DNA of 30,561 bases from assembly GCA_015852425.1 (NCBI GenBank), contig JAAAIG010000403.1, forward strand, positions 2,496-33,056, given 5' to 3'. Origin of the DNA: Gryganskiella cystojenkinii. Lineage: Eukaryota > Mortierellomycota > Mortierellomycetes > Mortierellales > Mortierellaceae. A program made the position numbers and the translations under genes. Under the pieces are notes generated by a model, which worked only from the letters and a program-made list of their open reading frames with translations, did not search any database and was not told the origin of the DNA. Positions 10,460 to 22,100 of the stretch are shown here, piece by piece. The first letter of the stretch is position 1. The number at the start of each line of letters is the position of its first letter.

Positions 10460-13392
10460 TTACATCCCTGCGCCAGTGGCTGAGAAGGCGTTCCATTGTT
10501 GAGGTGGCAACACAGGATCCACAACAGGGACGACACCAGGGGCGGCGGCGGCAACTACGACACCTTCGTCCGCTTCAGGTTGAGGAATAGAGCCACCATA
10601 CCGACCCAAGTAAAATTGAACCAGATCCTTTTCACCAGTCTTATCATTATGCTGGATCATGAGTTGATATGTCTTCTTTCTCTGGATATCCTCTTGACCC
10701 CAATCCTTGATCCCCAAAGCCTGCAACTTGAGATGCATCCGATCTGTATACTTGGTCAGGAACGCAATCTTCTCAACTCGATTCAAGACCAGCTGGGTGC
10801 CATGTCGACTATATGTCGATCGAGTGTCGGCCAAAATTGTCGGCGCTGCTGTGGGTCTTCCTACTACTGCCGCTGCTGGAAGAGATGACGCTGGCCCTCC
10901 ATAATACGTAGACGGCAATGTGGACGATGAAGATGTAAAGTATGATGCCTCTGTGCCAAGTCTTGGAAGTGGGACGATATGCCTTGTAGGAGGTGAGGTG
11001 GGCGGAGAAAGACGAGGAGGAGATGGAGCAGTAAAGTCGGGAAGATCAGTGAATCGTGATGAGTGTCTGAAACGTGGTGATGGGCGATGGCTAGAGCTGG
11101 CACTGTTTGAGTCGAATGGACTAGTGCTGACGTTACTGCTCGAGCTGTCAAAGGCTTCACTTCTGGATCGAACCCGACGACTGATATGTGTCGTGGTGTT
11201 GTTGGCAATCTGGGGCATTTTGTTCTCCATGACTTTGTCTGCAAGGAGTCTCTCTTGAAACTTTGCAGCGCTCTTGCCCGATGACCCGAGTCCTCGCTTC
11301 GAAGGTGAAGGCGTAGGCGAGGACGATAATGAAGACGACGCTGAAGGCGAGCCTTGTGCTATGGCAATCTCCGACTTTGTCCTCTTAGGATAATCATCAT
11401 CCTCCATAATGAGTTCCTCTTCGGTCTCGTAGCACGTGTCTTCTTCCTCTTCTCCCGCGTAATCACCGAACCCACGGCGACCCATGTACTCCTCATCGCT
11501 GAATGGGCCCAAGATTCCATATTGATCAGTCTCTTCGTCCCCTTGTCTCGACATTTCCTCATCCTCATCGTATACGTCTTCTTCTTCTGCTTCTTCTTGC
11601 TCCTCAAGAACGCCGTTCATCAAAACGTCCACTGGTGAACTCTTGACGGCTTGGGCACGCCGTCGGTTCCGTCTCTTCTCGCGCAAGAACCGCTCGCGCA
11701 AACAATTCTGAATCGTGGATGGAGAAGGCGTTCTCGACTTGGAATGACTCTTTCCTTTACTCAACTCCTTGTGCTTTCCCGAGTCTTCCATGGTCTTTTT
11801 TGTGGTAGCCTTTGTCATATCCGGTGCGAAGGTGGAAGTCGAAGATGTCGATCCGAACGAGAATGGGTATGATGAGGGAGTCCACGAATCCTCGTCCATT
11901 CGATCATCAAACGGATCAATCCAGCCTTGACGACCACCATCAAGGTAATTATGTGTCAACTGATCGTCTCTGAAAGAACTCGCAGATGGGGATCGTCGCT
12001 TGCGGTGGTGACTTCGTCTTTGGATATAGTATCGAAGGGGATCGGAATCGAGCAAACTGGACTTGGGTATTAGGTCTCCCAAATCCATTCGTTCCTGTGA
12101 TTGCGATCTACGAAGGCTGTTACCACGACTTCCATGGACCGATGAGGGCGAGATCTGGGATGACGATGGCGAGGACGCTGAAGCCGGCGCTGATCCACTC
12201 GTTCCTCTGCTGCTAAGTGCGCTAGTGCTGGCGCTGCCACTTTTGGTACTTTTGAGGGTCCTCACGTTGCTGTCGGTACTGGTGCTGGCACCGCTTCGTG
12301 ATTGTCGCGAATAAGGGGGGATCACAACAGAGACTTCAATTTTGAGGGGGTTGGAGCGCCCCTTTGAAGTAGAAGACGATAAAGTAGTCGGGGAAGGTTC
12401 ACGATCTGCACTGAGATTAGAACCAGGAGTTAAGGAGGTTGTCGCGACGGAAGCAGAAGCAGAAGTAGAAACAGGCTCAAGAACTTTGAGCGGCACCGGA
12501 GCCGGAGGAGGAGGCAGATCTGTGATATCGCTGGCACCGCTCAGCACCAAAGCATTTGTTGAGCTCGATGGCTGATCGGGATAAAGAAAGAAAGAAAAAC
12601 GATGGAACAGGAATGAGGTAACATTTAGTTTGCAAAGAGTAAAGACTTTTGAAAGAACTCTTTTACGGTGTGCTGTGATTTGATGCGATGACTTTTTTTT
12701 TTTTGTTTGTTTCTGCGACCAAAAAAAAGAAAAAGATTGAAATAAAACTTTACCCCGACGTGAGTCTTGTCAAGGGCGTAAAGGACTCCCAACATCCGAA
12801 CAGCATCCCATTTGGCTCTTCGTCTCGCCTGCTCTGCGGTCTGATGGGTCTGAACACTCTCCATTCGTTGAACAGTCATACTGCTGCTGTTGGTCTGGCC
12901 ACCAGCGCCGGCAATGGCTGCGATCGCATGGTTCAACTGAAACGTGTTGTTGCTCATGAGTTGTCTCTGGTTCAGTTGTTGTTCCTTCCAGAGTCTTTCT
13001 TCTTCAAGCCGGAGAGGGGAATCCATAAAGAAATCATCAAAGATCCGCTCCAGGATCATGGGCGCTTTGACCTGCATGTTGGCCAGATACGAAAAGATGA
13101 TGATCGATCCAGACTCGATCGAGAGTCTGTAACGGGTCTTGAGGAACAAGACTACCTCTGCTGGACGAAACAGGTGTGTATGAAAGGTCAGGTTGGTGCG
13201 GGAGAGGTAAGAGTACTCGCAGAGGGAGAGGTAAAAGGCGATCCTGGAGAGAAGCTCTGGTGGTAGTGAGTTCAGTGTGGGTTTGCACCGAAGAGAGACA
13301 AACTGAAAGGTGTGAGCAGACGAGGCTGAGGACGAGGTGTAGAGATAGTTCTGCGTTGGGGTTGAGCAGCTGTCAAGTGTGAGGTCGCCCAT
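10460..13392 (-). CDS. F-box-like protein with long acidic/Ser-rich disordered middle
   Basis: Two exons: 13392..12754 and 12571..10460, split by a 182-bp phase-0 intron (donor GTAAAG, acceptor ATCAG), giving 916 aa. Residues about 42-75 (SLPPELLSRIAFYLSL...) look like an F-box helix set. They are followed by an ordered segment, including KTRYRLSIESGSIIIFSYLA and MILERIFDDFF, to about residue 130. The middle of the protein is Ser/Thr/Pro-rich, with basic patches (RRSHHRKRR, REKRRNRRR) and an acidic stretch (EEQEEAEEEDVYDEDEE). The last 150 residues regain apparent order: LVLNRVEKIAFLTKYTDRM and QRKKTYQLMIQHNDKTGEKD, ending in Gly/Ala/Val-rich sequence. F-box proteins usually bring targets to SCF ubiquitin ligases, but whether this one binds Skp1 is unknown. 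I do not recognise the full-length family. Confidence 0.8.
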
Positions 13393-13931
13393 TGTGCGTA
13401 TTTTTTTGGAGCGCTGGAGGAATGGAGAGAGCGAATGAAAAGAAAGAATAGTTTTGAAATGAGAATGGAGTAGTTATGTTGAAAAGTGTATGGGAGAAAG
13501 AAGAGTAAGTGGAGAGTGAGAAAGAAGGAGAAGGTAACAAGGAGGTATGTTCGTTGTGCGACCAAAGGAGGGACTCCAACATGAACAAATGAAAAAACGC
13601 TGGAGAGACCAGAATGACAGTCACGCGGACGCACAGACATCGGTGCTTTGCGCTTGAAGAAGAAGCTGGTGGCGTTTCAGTGCCTCTTGCTTCGAGTATG
13701 TCCTCTGCAAGCAGTACTATCTCCTCGTTTGTCCGACTTTTTTGTCGCCCATACCTTCCAAGGCTCGAACTTTAAAGACGCAAAGATGACAGTTACCAGC
13801 TTGGGTCACCCAGTGCCAAAAAAATCGCCCAAAAAAACTCCAAAAATTTAAGTCACATGACCAGCCAAGAGGAGGCAGTTTATTAGATTTGCTTCTGCGC
13901 AACTAGTACAGCCTCTTTTCCACAGGCCATC
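13393..13931. promoter_or_regulatory. Divergent promoter region of the F-box-like gene and eS6
   Basis: The 539-bp gap separates two divergently transcribed genes. Next to the F-box-like gene, 13410-13530 is purine-rich on the plus strand, i.e. pyrimidine-rich in that gene's sense. Next to eS6 the sequence includes A-runs and a TCACATGACC element at about 13853. No separate gene is seen. Confidence 0.55.
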
Positions 13932-15924
13932 ATGAAGGTGCGCAATTTTTGCGAGAGACAAAAATCAGAACTCAGCATGGATGCGATGATGCTGCATCCA
14001 TGCGTCCTATCCATCGATCCGTCCATAGATGCCGGAAACCCATCATCCACCTCGAGACAAACCAATACCGACACTATCGACAATTCGACCTGGAATCATC
14101 ATTTTCACCACTGTCGCCATCCTAACGAAACCATCAGTCATTTCAGAGCCCCATCTCGGAGGTTTGGTCGTGGAGGAAAATACAAAGCATGGAAACCAAC
14201 ATCAAATCTTACTTCTCAAGGATTGCAGCATTACTAAGCTCCAGCAACATCGAAATGACCAGAGAAAGCAATCGTAAAGGAGAATCTATGCTCGGATTTT
14301 GACTTTCAATCCTGGGCGTATGGGGGACCTCTGATCCTGTCAGGAATTCCATCAGATCTCTGGGTAGACCCTTTCGACCAATGCTCACCAAAGAACAATC
14401 AACAATAACGATCCATCAACTATCAGGCATCCTTTTACGGAACCCAAGTGGAAGAAGGATCATACATCGCAAGCAGTGGCTTTTTGCATGAGTCTAACTT
14501 TTGACTCGATTTCTACCCGGTCAAAATAGTTGAACATTGCCAACCCAGCCACTGGCTGCCAGAAGACCATCGATTTCGATGATGAGCGCAAGACGTAAGT
14601 GTTCTCTTCTAGGAAAAAAGAATAGGAGCCCTTTTCATTGAGATGGAACAACAGGAGAAGGAAGGGAACGGTGGCGTGTTTGTCCATCTTGGTGGTTTAT
14701 TCTGCCTGAATGGAGACTGCATCGTCAGAGCTAAGCTCTCGTCGTCGGCTTAGACCTGGTCCTCGAGTACTCTCCATGGTGGCAACTCTGCGTTGAGCAA
14801 CCGACTCAGACACGAGTCTGTCAAGCAGGGATTCGCCAACAACCACCCGCCAACAGGACAAAGATAAAGGACAGGAAGGGGAACATCCTTAAAACTTATG
14901 GCAAGAGATATTGACGAACCGCTGCCCTTTTTTAAAAAAATACCCCAACCCTCTTCTATATAGTCGCATCTTTTACGACAAGCGCATCTCTACTGAGGTC
15001 GCCGTCGACTCTCTCGGCGACGAGTTCAAGGGTTACGTTTTCCGTATCACCGGAGGTAACGACAAGCAGGGTTTCCCCATGAAGCAGGGAGTTCTCCTCC
15101 CCTCGCGTGTCCGCCTCTTGTTGTCCAAGGGTCACTCTTGCTACCGCCCCCGCCGCACCGGTGAGCGCAAGCGCAAGTCCGTCCGTGGATGCATTGTCGG
15201 CTCTGACATGTCGGTCCTCTCTGTCACCATTGTCAAGCAGGGTGAGCAGGAGCTCCCCGGTCTCACTGACACCACCGTCCCCAAGCGTCTCGGACCCAAG
15301 CGTGCCAACAACATCCGCAAGTTCTTCGTACGTTTTTTTTTGTATTTGCCTGGCTTTTTTCGGGAGAGCTCTTTTGGATTATGTGTTTAGTTCTGGAAGA
15401 GCGAGGAAAAGTTATTATCAATGCACTGGACTACCTCTGGATCGGTCACAGACATTTCTATCTGAGGATATCGCAGTGAAGGGCGTCAAGACACTGATGT
15501 ATAGCATGATTGAGACAGGATAGTGGTGGACAACCTCCGTTCTACAGAAACACCAGCTGAATCGAGATAACAGCCAAACCTTTCGTTGATCAGTGACACT
15601 AATACGGAACGCGTACATGCGATTAACTCTTCATAGAACTTGACCAAGGAGGATGATGTCCGCAAGTTCGTTATCCGTCGCGAGGTCCAGCCCAAGAACG
15701 CTGAGAAGAAGCCTTACACCAAGGCCCCCAAGATCCAGCGTCTTGTCACCCCCGTCGTTCTCCAGCGCAAGCGCAACATCTTGGCCCTCAAGAAGCGTCG
15801 TGCTGAGAACGCCAAGGAGGCCGAGGTCGAGTACAAGGCTCTCCTCGCCAAGCGTGTCAAGGAGGCCGCTGAGAAGCGCTCCGAGATCAAGAAGCGTCGT
15901 GCTTCTTCTCTCCACAAGGCTTAA
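13932..15924 (+). CDS. rps6: 40S ribosomal protein S6 (eS6)
   Basis: Four exons: 13932-13937, 14530-14594, 14964-15327 and 15637-15924, giving 240 aa (yeast 236, human 249). Exon 1 encodes only Met-Lys. Exon 2 gives [20 protein letters not shown], matching the conserved S6 N-terminus. Exon 3 begins inside a Thr codon, continues [18 protein letters not shown], and carries [39 protein letters not shown] and [17 protein letters not shown]. Exon 4 holds [16 protein letters not shown] and the basic C-terminal helix. The end, [11 protein letters not shown], keeps the two Ser of the RRxSS site phosphorylated by S6-kinase-type enzymes. Introns are 592, 369 and 309 bp, long for this window. Codon use is biased to C-ending codons (GCC, GTC, AAG, CTC), as in highly expressed genes, unlike the neighbours. 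The protein is part of the small ribosomal subunit. Confidence 0.97.
13938..14529 (+). other. Long first intron of eS6, directly after codon 2
   Basis: The donor GTGCGC follows ATG-AAG; the acceptor AAAATAG precedes TTGAACATTGCC. At 592 bp it is the longest intron in the window. Long first introns very near the start codon are common in ribosomal protein genes and can raise expression. I saw no convincing snoRNA box pair inside. Confidence 0.8.
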
Positions 15925-15978
15925 GAAGTTTATTTTTTTTTCTAAACATGTTCAGTCCCTGTTCTCCTTTTGAAAAAA

Positions 15979-15984
15979 AATAAA
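15979..15984 (+). terminator. Poly(A) signal AATAAA of eS6
   Basis: AATAAA on the plus strand, 55 nt past the TAA at 15922-15924, after A- and T-rich sequence. Confidence 0.6.
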
Positions 15985-16178
15985 CATTCAACTAAAGTAA
16001 TTGCTTGAAGAAATCGTTGTTCCCAGAGTGTTGTTACTTGAATTTGATCCACACCCATTTGATGCCCTATGTTTTGTCATTGGAGAGCATTTAATAGCCA
16101 AACACCTTGGGAACAATAAACCCCAAGGATCTAATATGCAACGAAAACGCACGGTAGCTTGACTTTGAAGAACGAGTA

Positions 16179-16184
16179 TTTATT
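16179..16184 (-). terminator. Poly(A) signal AATAAA of the RidA gene
   Basis: AATAAA on the minus strand, 54 nt past the RidA stop at 16238-16240. Confidence 0.6.
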
Positions 16185-16237
16185 TCAAAAAAGAATGGCG
16201 TGTAGAAAAGCTTCAGGCTGATAAGATAACCAGATCT

Positions 16238-17328
16238 TTAAGCGTTGATGGTGGCAATGCACTCAATCTCCACAAGGACGTCCTTGGGGAGACGAGCGAC
16301 CTCGACACAGGAGCGGGCGGGAAGGGCACCACCGAGACGCTGACCATAGACGGCGTTGACGGCAGCGAAATCGTTCATGTCCTTCAAGAAGACGGTCGAC
16401 TTGACGATCTGGCCAAAGGAAGAGTTGGAGGCCTTGAGGACCTCACCCATGTTGGTCAAAACTTGCTCCTATAAGACAAAAATATATAATATGTTTCTCG
16501 GGAGGTCAATCTTCTTTATCTCGTTAACTTGACCATTCTCTGTCTTTTTTCCCTTCCTGTAGGAGTCAGGAGTCGCATGGTCTGTGGCAGTTCCCTCTTT
16601 TAACCGTTTTCCAACTGGTTATCTGCGGTCGTCGCATTTGAGCCTCTCTATTCCTTGGCCTAAATCGTCCCCCTCTCTTTCTCGCTCTCCAGGATCGTAG
16701 TCGACTGTTTTTTGTCTACGATATTGGGAGGAATGAATCTCTTCAATTGCCTCAAGGCGAAGAGTAGATAGAGGGGTCGTCTGCAAACATTTTTTTTTCC
16801 TGGCGTCCAACTTGGTGCAGTGTTCCGAGAAAATCCGATTTTTCAAAGGAAAATAATTGTTGGGCAAAGCGTGGGGAAGAAGGTGCGAAGAGAAAGAGCT
16901 CTTTTTTTTTTTTTGGTTCTTACGGTCTGCTCCTTGACACCTCCGGCAACAACCTCGCCGTTGGCGGGGTTGACGGGGATGGATCCCGAGCAGAAAACGA
17001 AACCGTTGGCAACGATGGCCTGGGCTATATAATATCAACACACACACACACAAAAACAGGACCAAAACGCGTCAGTTCATGAGTGCCATCATCAATTGAG
17101 ATTAGCATGGGAACAAATAATGGAAAAACCGCGTGATGCCATCGGTTGTGCTATTATCCTCCATTCTTGGGAACGACCAGCCTTGACAAAGACGTATTTC
17201 TTGTTGGGCTTACAGTAAGGGCCAATAGCGGCAGGGGCGGTGGCGGTCTGGACGATCTTGTGGACGGTGGACATGGTGCGGATTTGGTTCTTGATGGCGG
17301 TTAATCTGTTAAGAGCTGTGAAAGACAT
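16238..17328 (-). CDS. RIDA: RidA/YjgF/Mmf1-family enamine/imine deaminase
   Basis: Three exons: 17328..17214, 17024..16924 and 16468..16238, giving 148 aa. Introns are 189 and 455 bp (donors GTAAGC and GTAAGA; acceptors ATATAG and TTATAG). The spliced protein contains APAAIGPYSQAIVANGFVFC, SGSIPVNPANGEVV and PARSCVEVARLPKDV; Arg124 corresponds to the substrate-binding Arg105 of E. coli RidA. The family hydrolyses reactive 2-aminoacrylate and related enamines formed by PLP enzymes, and forms trimers. The first 18 residues (MSFTALNRLTAIKNQIRT) have no acidic residue and several Lys/Arg, like a mitochondrial presequence such as that of yeast Mmf1. A second ATG (MSTVHK) at 17274 would give a form without it. 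The next gene in the same orientation starts at 19190. Confidence 0.95.
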
Positions 17329-17681
17329 TTTTTTAAGGCGCAAAAGAAATATTTACTGTACAGGGGAGTATGTGGAGGGATCGCGCCTTTGATGTGAATC
17401 ATCTGGGAAAAAGAGTCCAAAAAACGGCCATCTTTAATTCCCACAGTCTCCATCTCAACCCCTTAAGAGATCAAGTTTTTTTTATCTTTTGGTCGGCCAT
17501 TCCGGTATCGGACGGAGCAGGAGCATAGATGAAGAGCGCCTAGAGGTGTAAAAAAAGAGCTTTTTATATATATTCGTAGAACTGGCGTCGTAACCAGATA
17601 AGTAGTTTACAATATGCATGAAGGAAATGTTGAAAAGAAAAGAAAAAGATAGTGCAAAAGCATTGTGAAAAAGAATGTTTT
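17329..17681. promoter_or_regulatory. Upstream region of the RidA gene / 3' flank of the deacetylase gene
   Basis: A 353-bp gap between two tandem minus-strand genes. It should hold the RidA promoter and the deacetylase 3' end. No further coding sequence is seen. Confidence 0.5.
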
Positions 17682-19190
17682 CTACAGGAGCTGGATAGCA
17701 CCGGCAACAACAGCGGCAGCTGCTGCAACAATCCACGACGAGGACGAACCACCAATCAAACCCGATGCGGCGGAATTGCCCTTGTTAGGGGAAGTAGTAG
17801 ATGTAGGCAATGCGGTCGAGGTCGCTGTCGTCGTCACGGCCGTGTCAGTGAAAGTGCAGTTCGAGCTGGTGCAAAGACATTGGGCCGCAATAGGATCCCA
17901 CCATTCCATGGCACATGTCGCAGAAACGGGCGTACGAGCTCCGGTCTGCCCCACAGGCACGACACGCTCGGGTACAGGGTTTGCAATCGTAGGCTGAGTC
18001 TTGGGACAACCATAACAGGTCGACCAGGGTCCCTCAACAAAGTTGCATGTCTCCAAAACACCCTTGTCGATCGATCCGGCCTTGGTATCATCCAACCCGT
18101 TACAGATCTCCTTACCGACTGCAGGCAAGCTACACTTCATGTAGGGTTGATCTTTCAACTGCGAGGCTGGGACAGGGTTTTGCATCCACTGAAGCAACTG
18201 ATGGTTGGTGACGAACCAGACGTCAGGTTGAGCTGCCGCCCAGGTAATGAAATCGTTATACATCTGGGTTGAAGTTCCGACGTGGACTGGGTGCAAGTAG
18301 ATACCGAAAGGTTGGCGAGTTCCTTGGTAATGTCTGTTAAAGTTCTCCTTGAGCCATCCGGCGACTTGATCGGGTGTGCCACTCAACTGAGCGTCCATGA
18401 CATAAGGCGTGGTACCGTTCATGATGGCGTGCATGGGGATTTCCCACATACCCGGTGCGACAACACCGGCATCACAGATGCCGTTCCAGCAGTCGTTCGC
18501 GAGACCGTAATCAAGCGTGTAAGGCCAGTAAGCGTCCGTGGTGATGGCCGAGGCTGAGGAATCGTAGAGGAACTTTTCCTGGGCAAGGATATCAAACGTT
18601 GACTTTGAGTAGTTGAGGAACGGGGCACGGAAACCGTTCAGGTTTGAGAAAGGGATACCAGAGAACGAGTTGATGGCCTTGCGGTTACCAATGATCTCCT
18701 CTATGGAACAAAGAGAACAATAGAACGAATGAGATGTCAATTTCCAGCCCCTTCATTAATTGCCTCGCCCCTTCATTCAATTTTTTTGAACTTCAAACCT
18801 ACCAGCAGGAGGACTTCCGACATGGTTCATGGTGTGATCCGCAACCTCGTTACCGGCCGCGGCCCACTGTTGGATCAGAGCAAAGTCCGAGTACAGGGTC
18901 TGAGCGAACCAAGTCGCTTTCATGGGACAACCGTTCGGGTTACGATGCGAGCTCATGAGCGAGTTGGCAACAGGGACTGTGGGACCCTGGATAGCATCGT
19001 CAAAGGTCAAGGTGAAGAACTGGGGGACCGTCTTGGGGTCCATCCCCTTGGGAGGGCTCACAGAGGGGCAAACACAGGCGGGGAAGACGCACTTGGCAGG
19101 GTCGCAAGCTGCGGCCTCGGCAGAGCCCGAGAGTCCAGAGATGAGCAAGACCGACACAGCCGCGGCCAGGGAGAGAGCAGAAAAACGCAT
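17682..19190 (-). CDS. Secreted CE4 polysaccharide (chitin) deacetylase-like protein, probably GPI-anchored
   Basis: Two exons: 19190..18803 and 18700..17682, split by a 102-bp phase-1 intron (donor GTAGGT, acceptor CCATAG), giving 468 aa. It starts with a signal peptide (MRFSALSLAAAVSVLLISGL..., about 1-27) and a short Cys-rich part (CDPAKCVFPACVCP). The NodB-type domain follows: QFFTLTFDDA (about 58-66, catalytic and metal Asp), HTMNH at about 119-123 (metal His pair), RAPFLNYS at about 154-161, and YLHPVHVG late in the domain. These fit CE4 deacetylases, most like the chitin deacetylase type with an insertion-rich domain. After the domain come Cys-containing segments (CYGCPKTQP, CLCTSSNC), a Thr/Ser-rich stalk and a hydrophobic C-terminus (SSSSWIVAAAAAVVAGAIQLL-like), as in GPI-anchored wall proteins. 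The likely role is deacetylation of chitin to chitosan at the cell surface; the substrate is inferred. Confidence 0.92.
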
Positions 19191-22100
19191 TTCTTTTCTG
19201 AGTGTGATCTGGTTTCAATGAAAATACGTGAATGTTCAAAGAGCGACAATAAAAGAAGAGAAAAAAGGTCTGTTAGCGCCAAAGAAACAAATTTCCTCTT
19301 GTTCATGTCTTGAGCAGGTTGACGAAAATAAATGAAGAGGAGAAAAAACAAAAAAGGTAAAGAAATATTGTGGTGCCGTTCATCTAATGGTTGATGTTTG
19401 CCGGTGTTTTTTAGCCGTTGGTTGATCTTCATTGTATTCGTTGTCGAACTCTCGTCTCGACTTCGTTTGAAAGTGGGACACACATCAAACATTGACAGGA
19501 TATCGGATCACTGTTTGCGTTGAATGAACAAAAAAAAGAAAAAGGTCGAGGTGTGGTGTGGTGCTGATTGAGAGTGCCGTCATAGTATCAGAAGAGCCCG
19601 GAGGGTGCGCGTGTGAACAGGGTAAATATTCGAGGAGATCGGTTGGCCGGTTACGTAGGTCAAGGAAGGAGGATAAAGAGAGAATGAGGTGCAGATAGAT
19701 GCTCAGTCATTATTAATACCTGGTGAGAGAAGATCAGGGAGGATACAAATAAAACGTGAATGAAGGAGAGGTGGGAAGATCTGAAGAAAAGGAAAAAAAG
19801 AGCGGGGGAAAGGCGAAAGAGGCGACGCCTTTTAAAGGCTCCATCAAAACCCAACTCCGGGAATACCTCAACTAGGCTTTGAGACGTGAGAAGGGAAGGA
19901 GAAACCCATACCCAGAGAATACATCAAATTGAAAGGAGAAGAAGATACCGAGAAGTATCTTCAGAGCGGACATTTTTGCCACTTTGTGCCTGGCAAATGG
20001 ATAAAAATAAATTATTTTTCTGCAGAGTGGCCCTCATGCTCGTCCTCACAGGAAGGTTGAGTTTATTTTTTTGTGGGCACGCCCAAAAAGAAGTTATTTT
20101 TGTCGTCGGTCACCCTCATTTTCTTTCTTCTCCACCCCCTCCCTCCTCATTCCTGAGCCACACACTTCTTCCAGAATAAAAGGCGGCTGCGTACTCGTTT
20201 TCTTTTTGCATTGATCCAGCTGGTGAAAAGCATCGATAGGTGCATAAACGGCAACTTAAAAAAAAAGGCTCGTAATCCCAACTCCACCTGTTCTCCTCTT
20301 TCAGAGACAAATTCTCTGCGACCCATGTGTGCTGCGTGCAACAAAGGAAAAGAGTTTCTGTCTAAATAAAGATTCCTTTAGGCGCGTTTGTGAACCAAGA
20401 TGTTCAGCTTTACTCTCCTCGTTGATACTTTTTACGCCAATCTGATTGCTTACACACAAAAAGAGTGCATCATGAAGTCTCATTCACTACCTGCTTTTCG
20501 AGAGGGGAGGAAAACATAGATTGGCTACTAGTAGCGATTCCACACCTTTGACTTTTCTCTTTACGCCCAAGTGAAAGTTTGCAACTGTTTTACGTTCTGC
20601 ATCGTTCGTTACCGACCAAGCCTCTCCTTGCGGGAAAGTAATTAGGGTTCGACTTTATACCTAGCCTCCTTATGACCACAGGAATAACATACGGCTTTTG
20701 AGGATGGTTCAATGTAAAACAAGGAAATAAAAAAATGGCAGGATGGTTCTTGGATCAGATATGAAACCAGCAATGACGCGCTGCTGTTCCTTTGCGGAGT
20801 CTCCTTTTTTATTTTGGTTTGTCGAACAAACCTGAACTTTCAGCAGCTCTACGCCGGAGGAGGAGAGGATTGCTCTCATGTCGGTAAACGAGTGATGACA
20901 ATATCCAAGATCCAAAGAGAGCTGTTTGGGCGAAGCATTTTTTGTTTGTGGAGAAGGGAAGGCCTGCACGTCTCACAGTTTATTTTGCTGAACAAGCCCT
21001 ATTGTCTTTCTCAGAACCTGATACTTCGACAATGCTCTTTCAGGCTTTTGGGCTATGTCTGCAGGAAACCCCTGCATTTCTGCGTTTTTCTAGAATCATA
21101 GTAATTCGGTAATGCATCACGTGTACTGCACAGACAATACCGCGTCGTTGTTAAGTTTTCGAGCTTGAAGAAGGGGCCAAACGGTCAAAGGGAGTGGGAG
21201 AGAGGGATAGGAGACAAGAAAGTGCAGTTGAGGCAGTGTACATAGAAGGAAAGGATTATGTCAATCGAAACGGGATCAAGGGGGAGATAAAAGAAGAGAG
21301 AGTGTAGATTTTTTGCTTTCCTGCATGTGGGGGTTGGAGTCTGCAAAGGGAAAATGAAAAACTTGTTCGAATCGCCCCGCAATCAAGGTCGTGCATAAAT
21401 GAAACGTAGAAGAAGGGAAGCAAAGAAAAAGGGAGTGTGATGAGAAGGATAAAAAAAAGAAGAGGGAAACCCCGACAAAAGATGACATCCTGATCTTGGC
21501 AAGGACTCGAACGATGTCACTCGCTCTTCATAGGGCCATACAACAGACCACATACTGAGTCTGCTGGATCTTCACTACACCAGAGACAATAGGGACACTG
21601 ACAGGGATTGAATGTTGTGTGTCGCTCAACCACAGAAGCGTCACTGTGCTTCAAAACAGAGAAAAAAAGGACACGGAGGCAAACAAACAGGGATATACCC
21701 TGGACCAGTGTCGCTTCTGTCCTTCTTTTGAGTTTGCCATCATTTTTTTTCCTGTTGTCAGTGCGTGTAGGTGGGCCGTGGAGGATCGATAGAAGGGATG
21801 AGTGGAGAATCGATAGCCATCATTGGACAAAGTCTGTCCAATGGTCGTTTTCCTCGAGCAATATCTCTTTTCTTTTCTTTCTCATTCTCTCTCTCTCTCT
21901 TCTTCTCTTCTCTCCAGCCCTCCCCTATCCTCTTTCTCCTCCTCTTCTACCCCCTGTACTTGCTGCTCTTGGTCCCTTTGATCCCAACCTGCAACACTGC
22001 CTTGACGTAAGTTGCTGTCCAAGGACTATGCTCGCCTGTAACTGCCTCCCAATGCTTGGTCGAGGGTCAAAATCGTGTATCAGAATTTGGTTTTGTCCGT

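Larger units (their letters stand above)
15925..16237. other. Convergent 3' intergenic region between eS6 and RidA
   Basis: A 313-bp gap between the stop codons of two convergent genes. It carries poly(A) signals for both strands and nothing else I can recognise. Confidence 0.7.

Noticed and set aside
12688..13266. 192-codon plus-strand frame
   Set aside because: Antisense of exon 1 of the F-box-like gene, which has a proper start, donor and continuing frame.
15490..15562. Possible C/D snoRNA in eS6 intron 3 (ACTGATGT ... CTGA)
   Set aside because: The C box is imperfect, there is no terminal stem, and I recognised no rRNA complementarity.
19375..19450. tRNA-like stretch (TTCATCTAATGGTTGATG resembles an A box)
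   Set aside because: No T-arm (GGTTCRANNCC) follows within tRNA distance and no acceptor stem can be paired.
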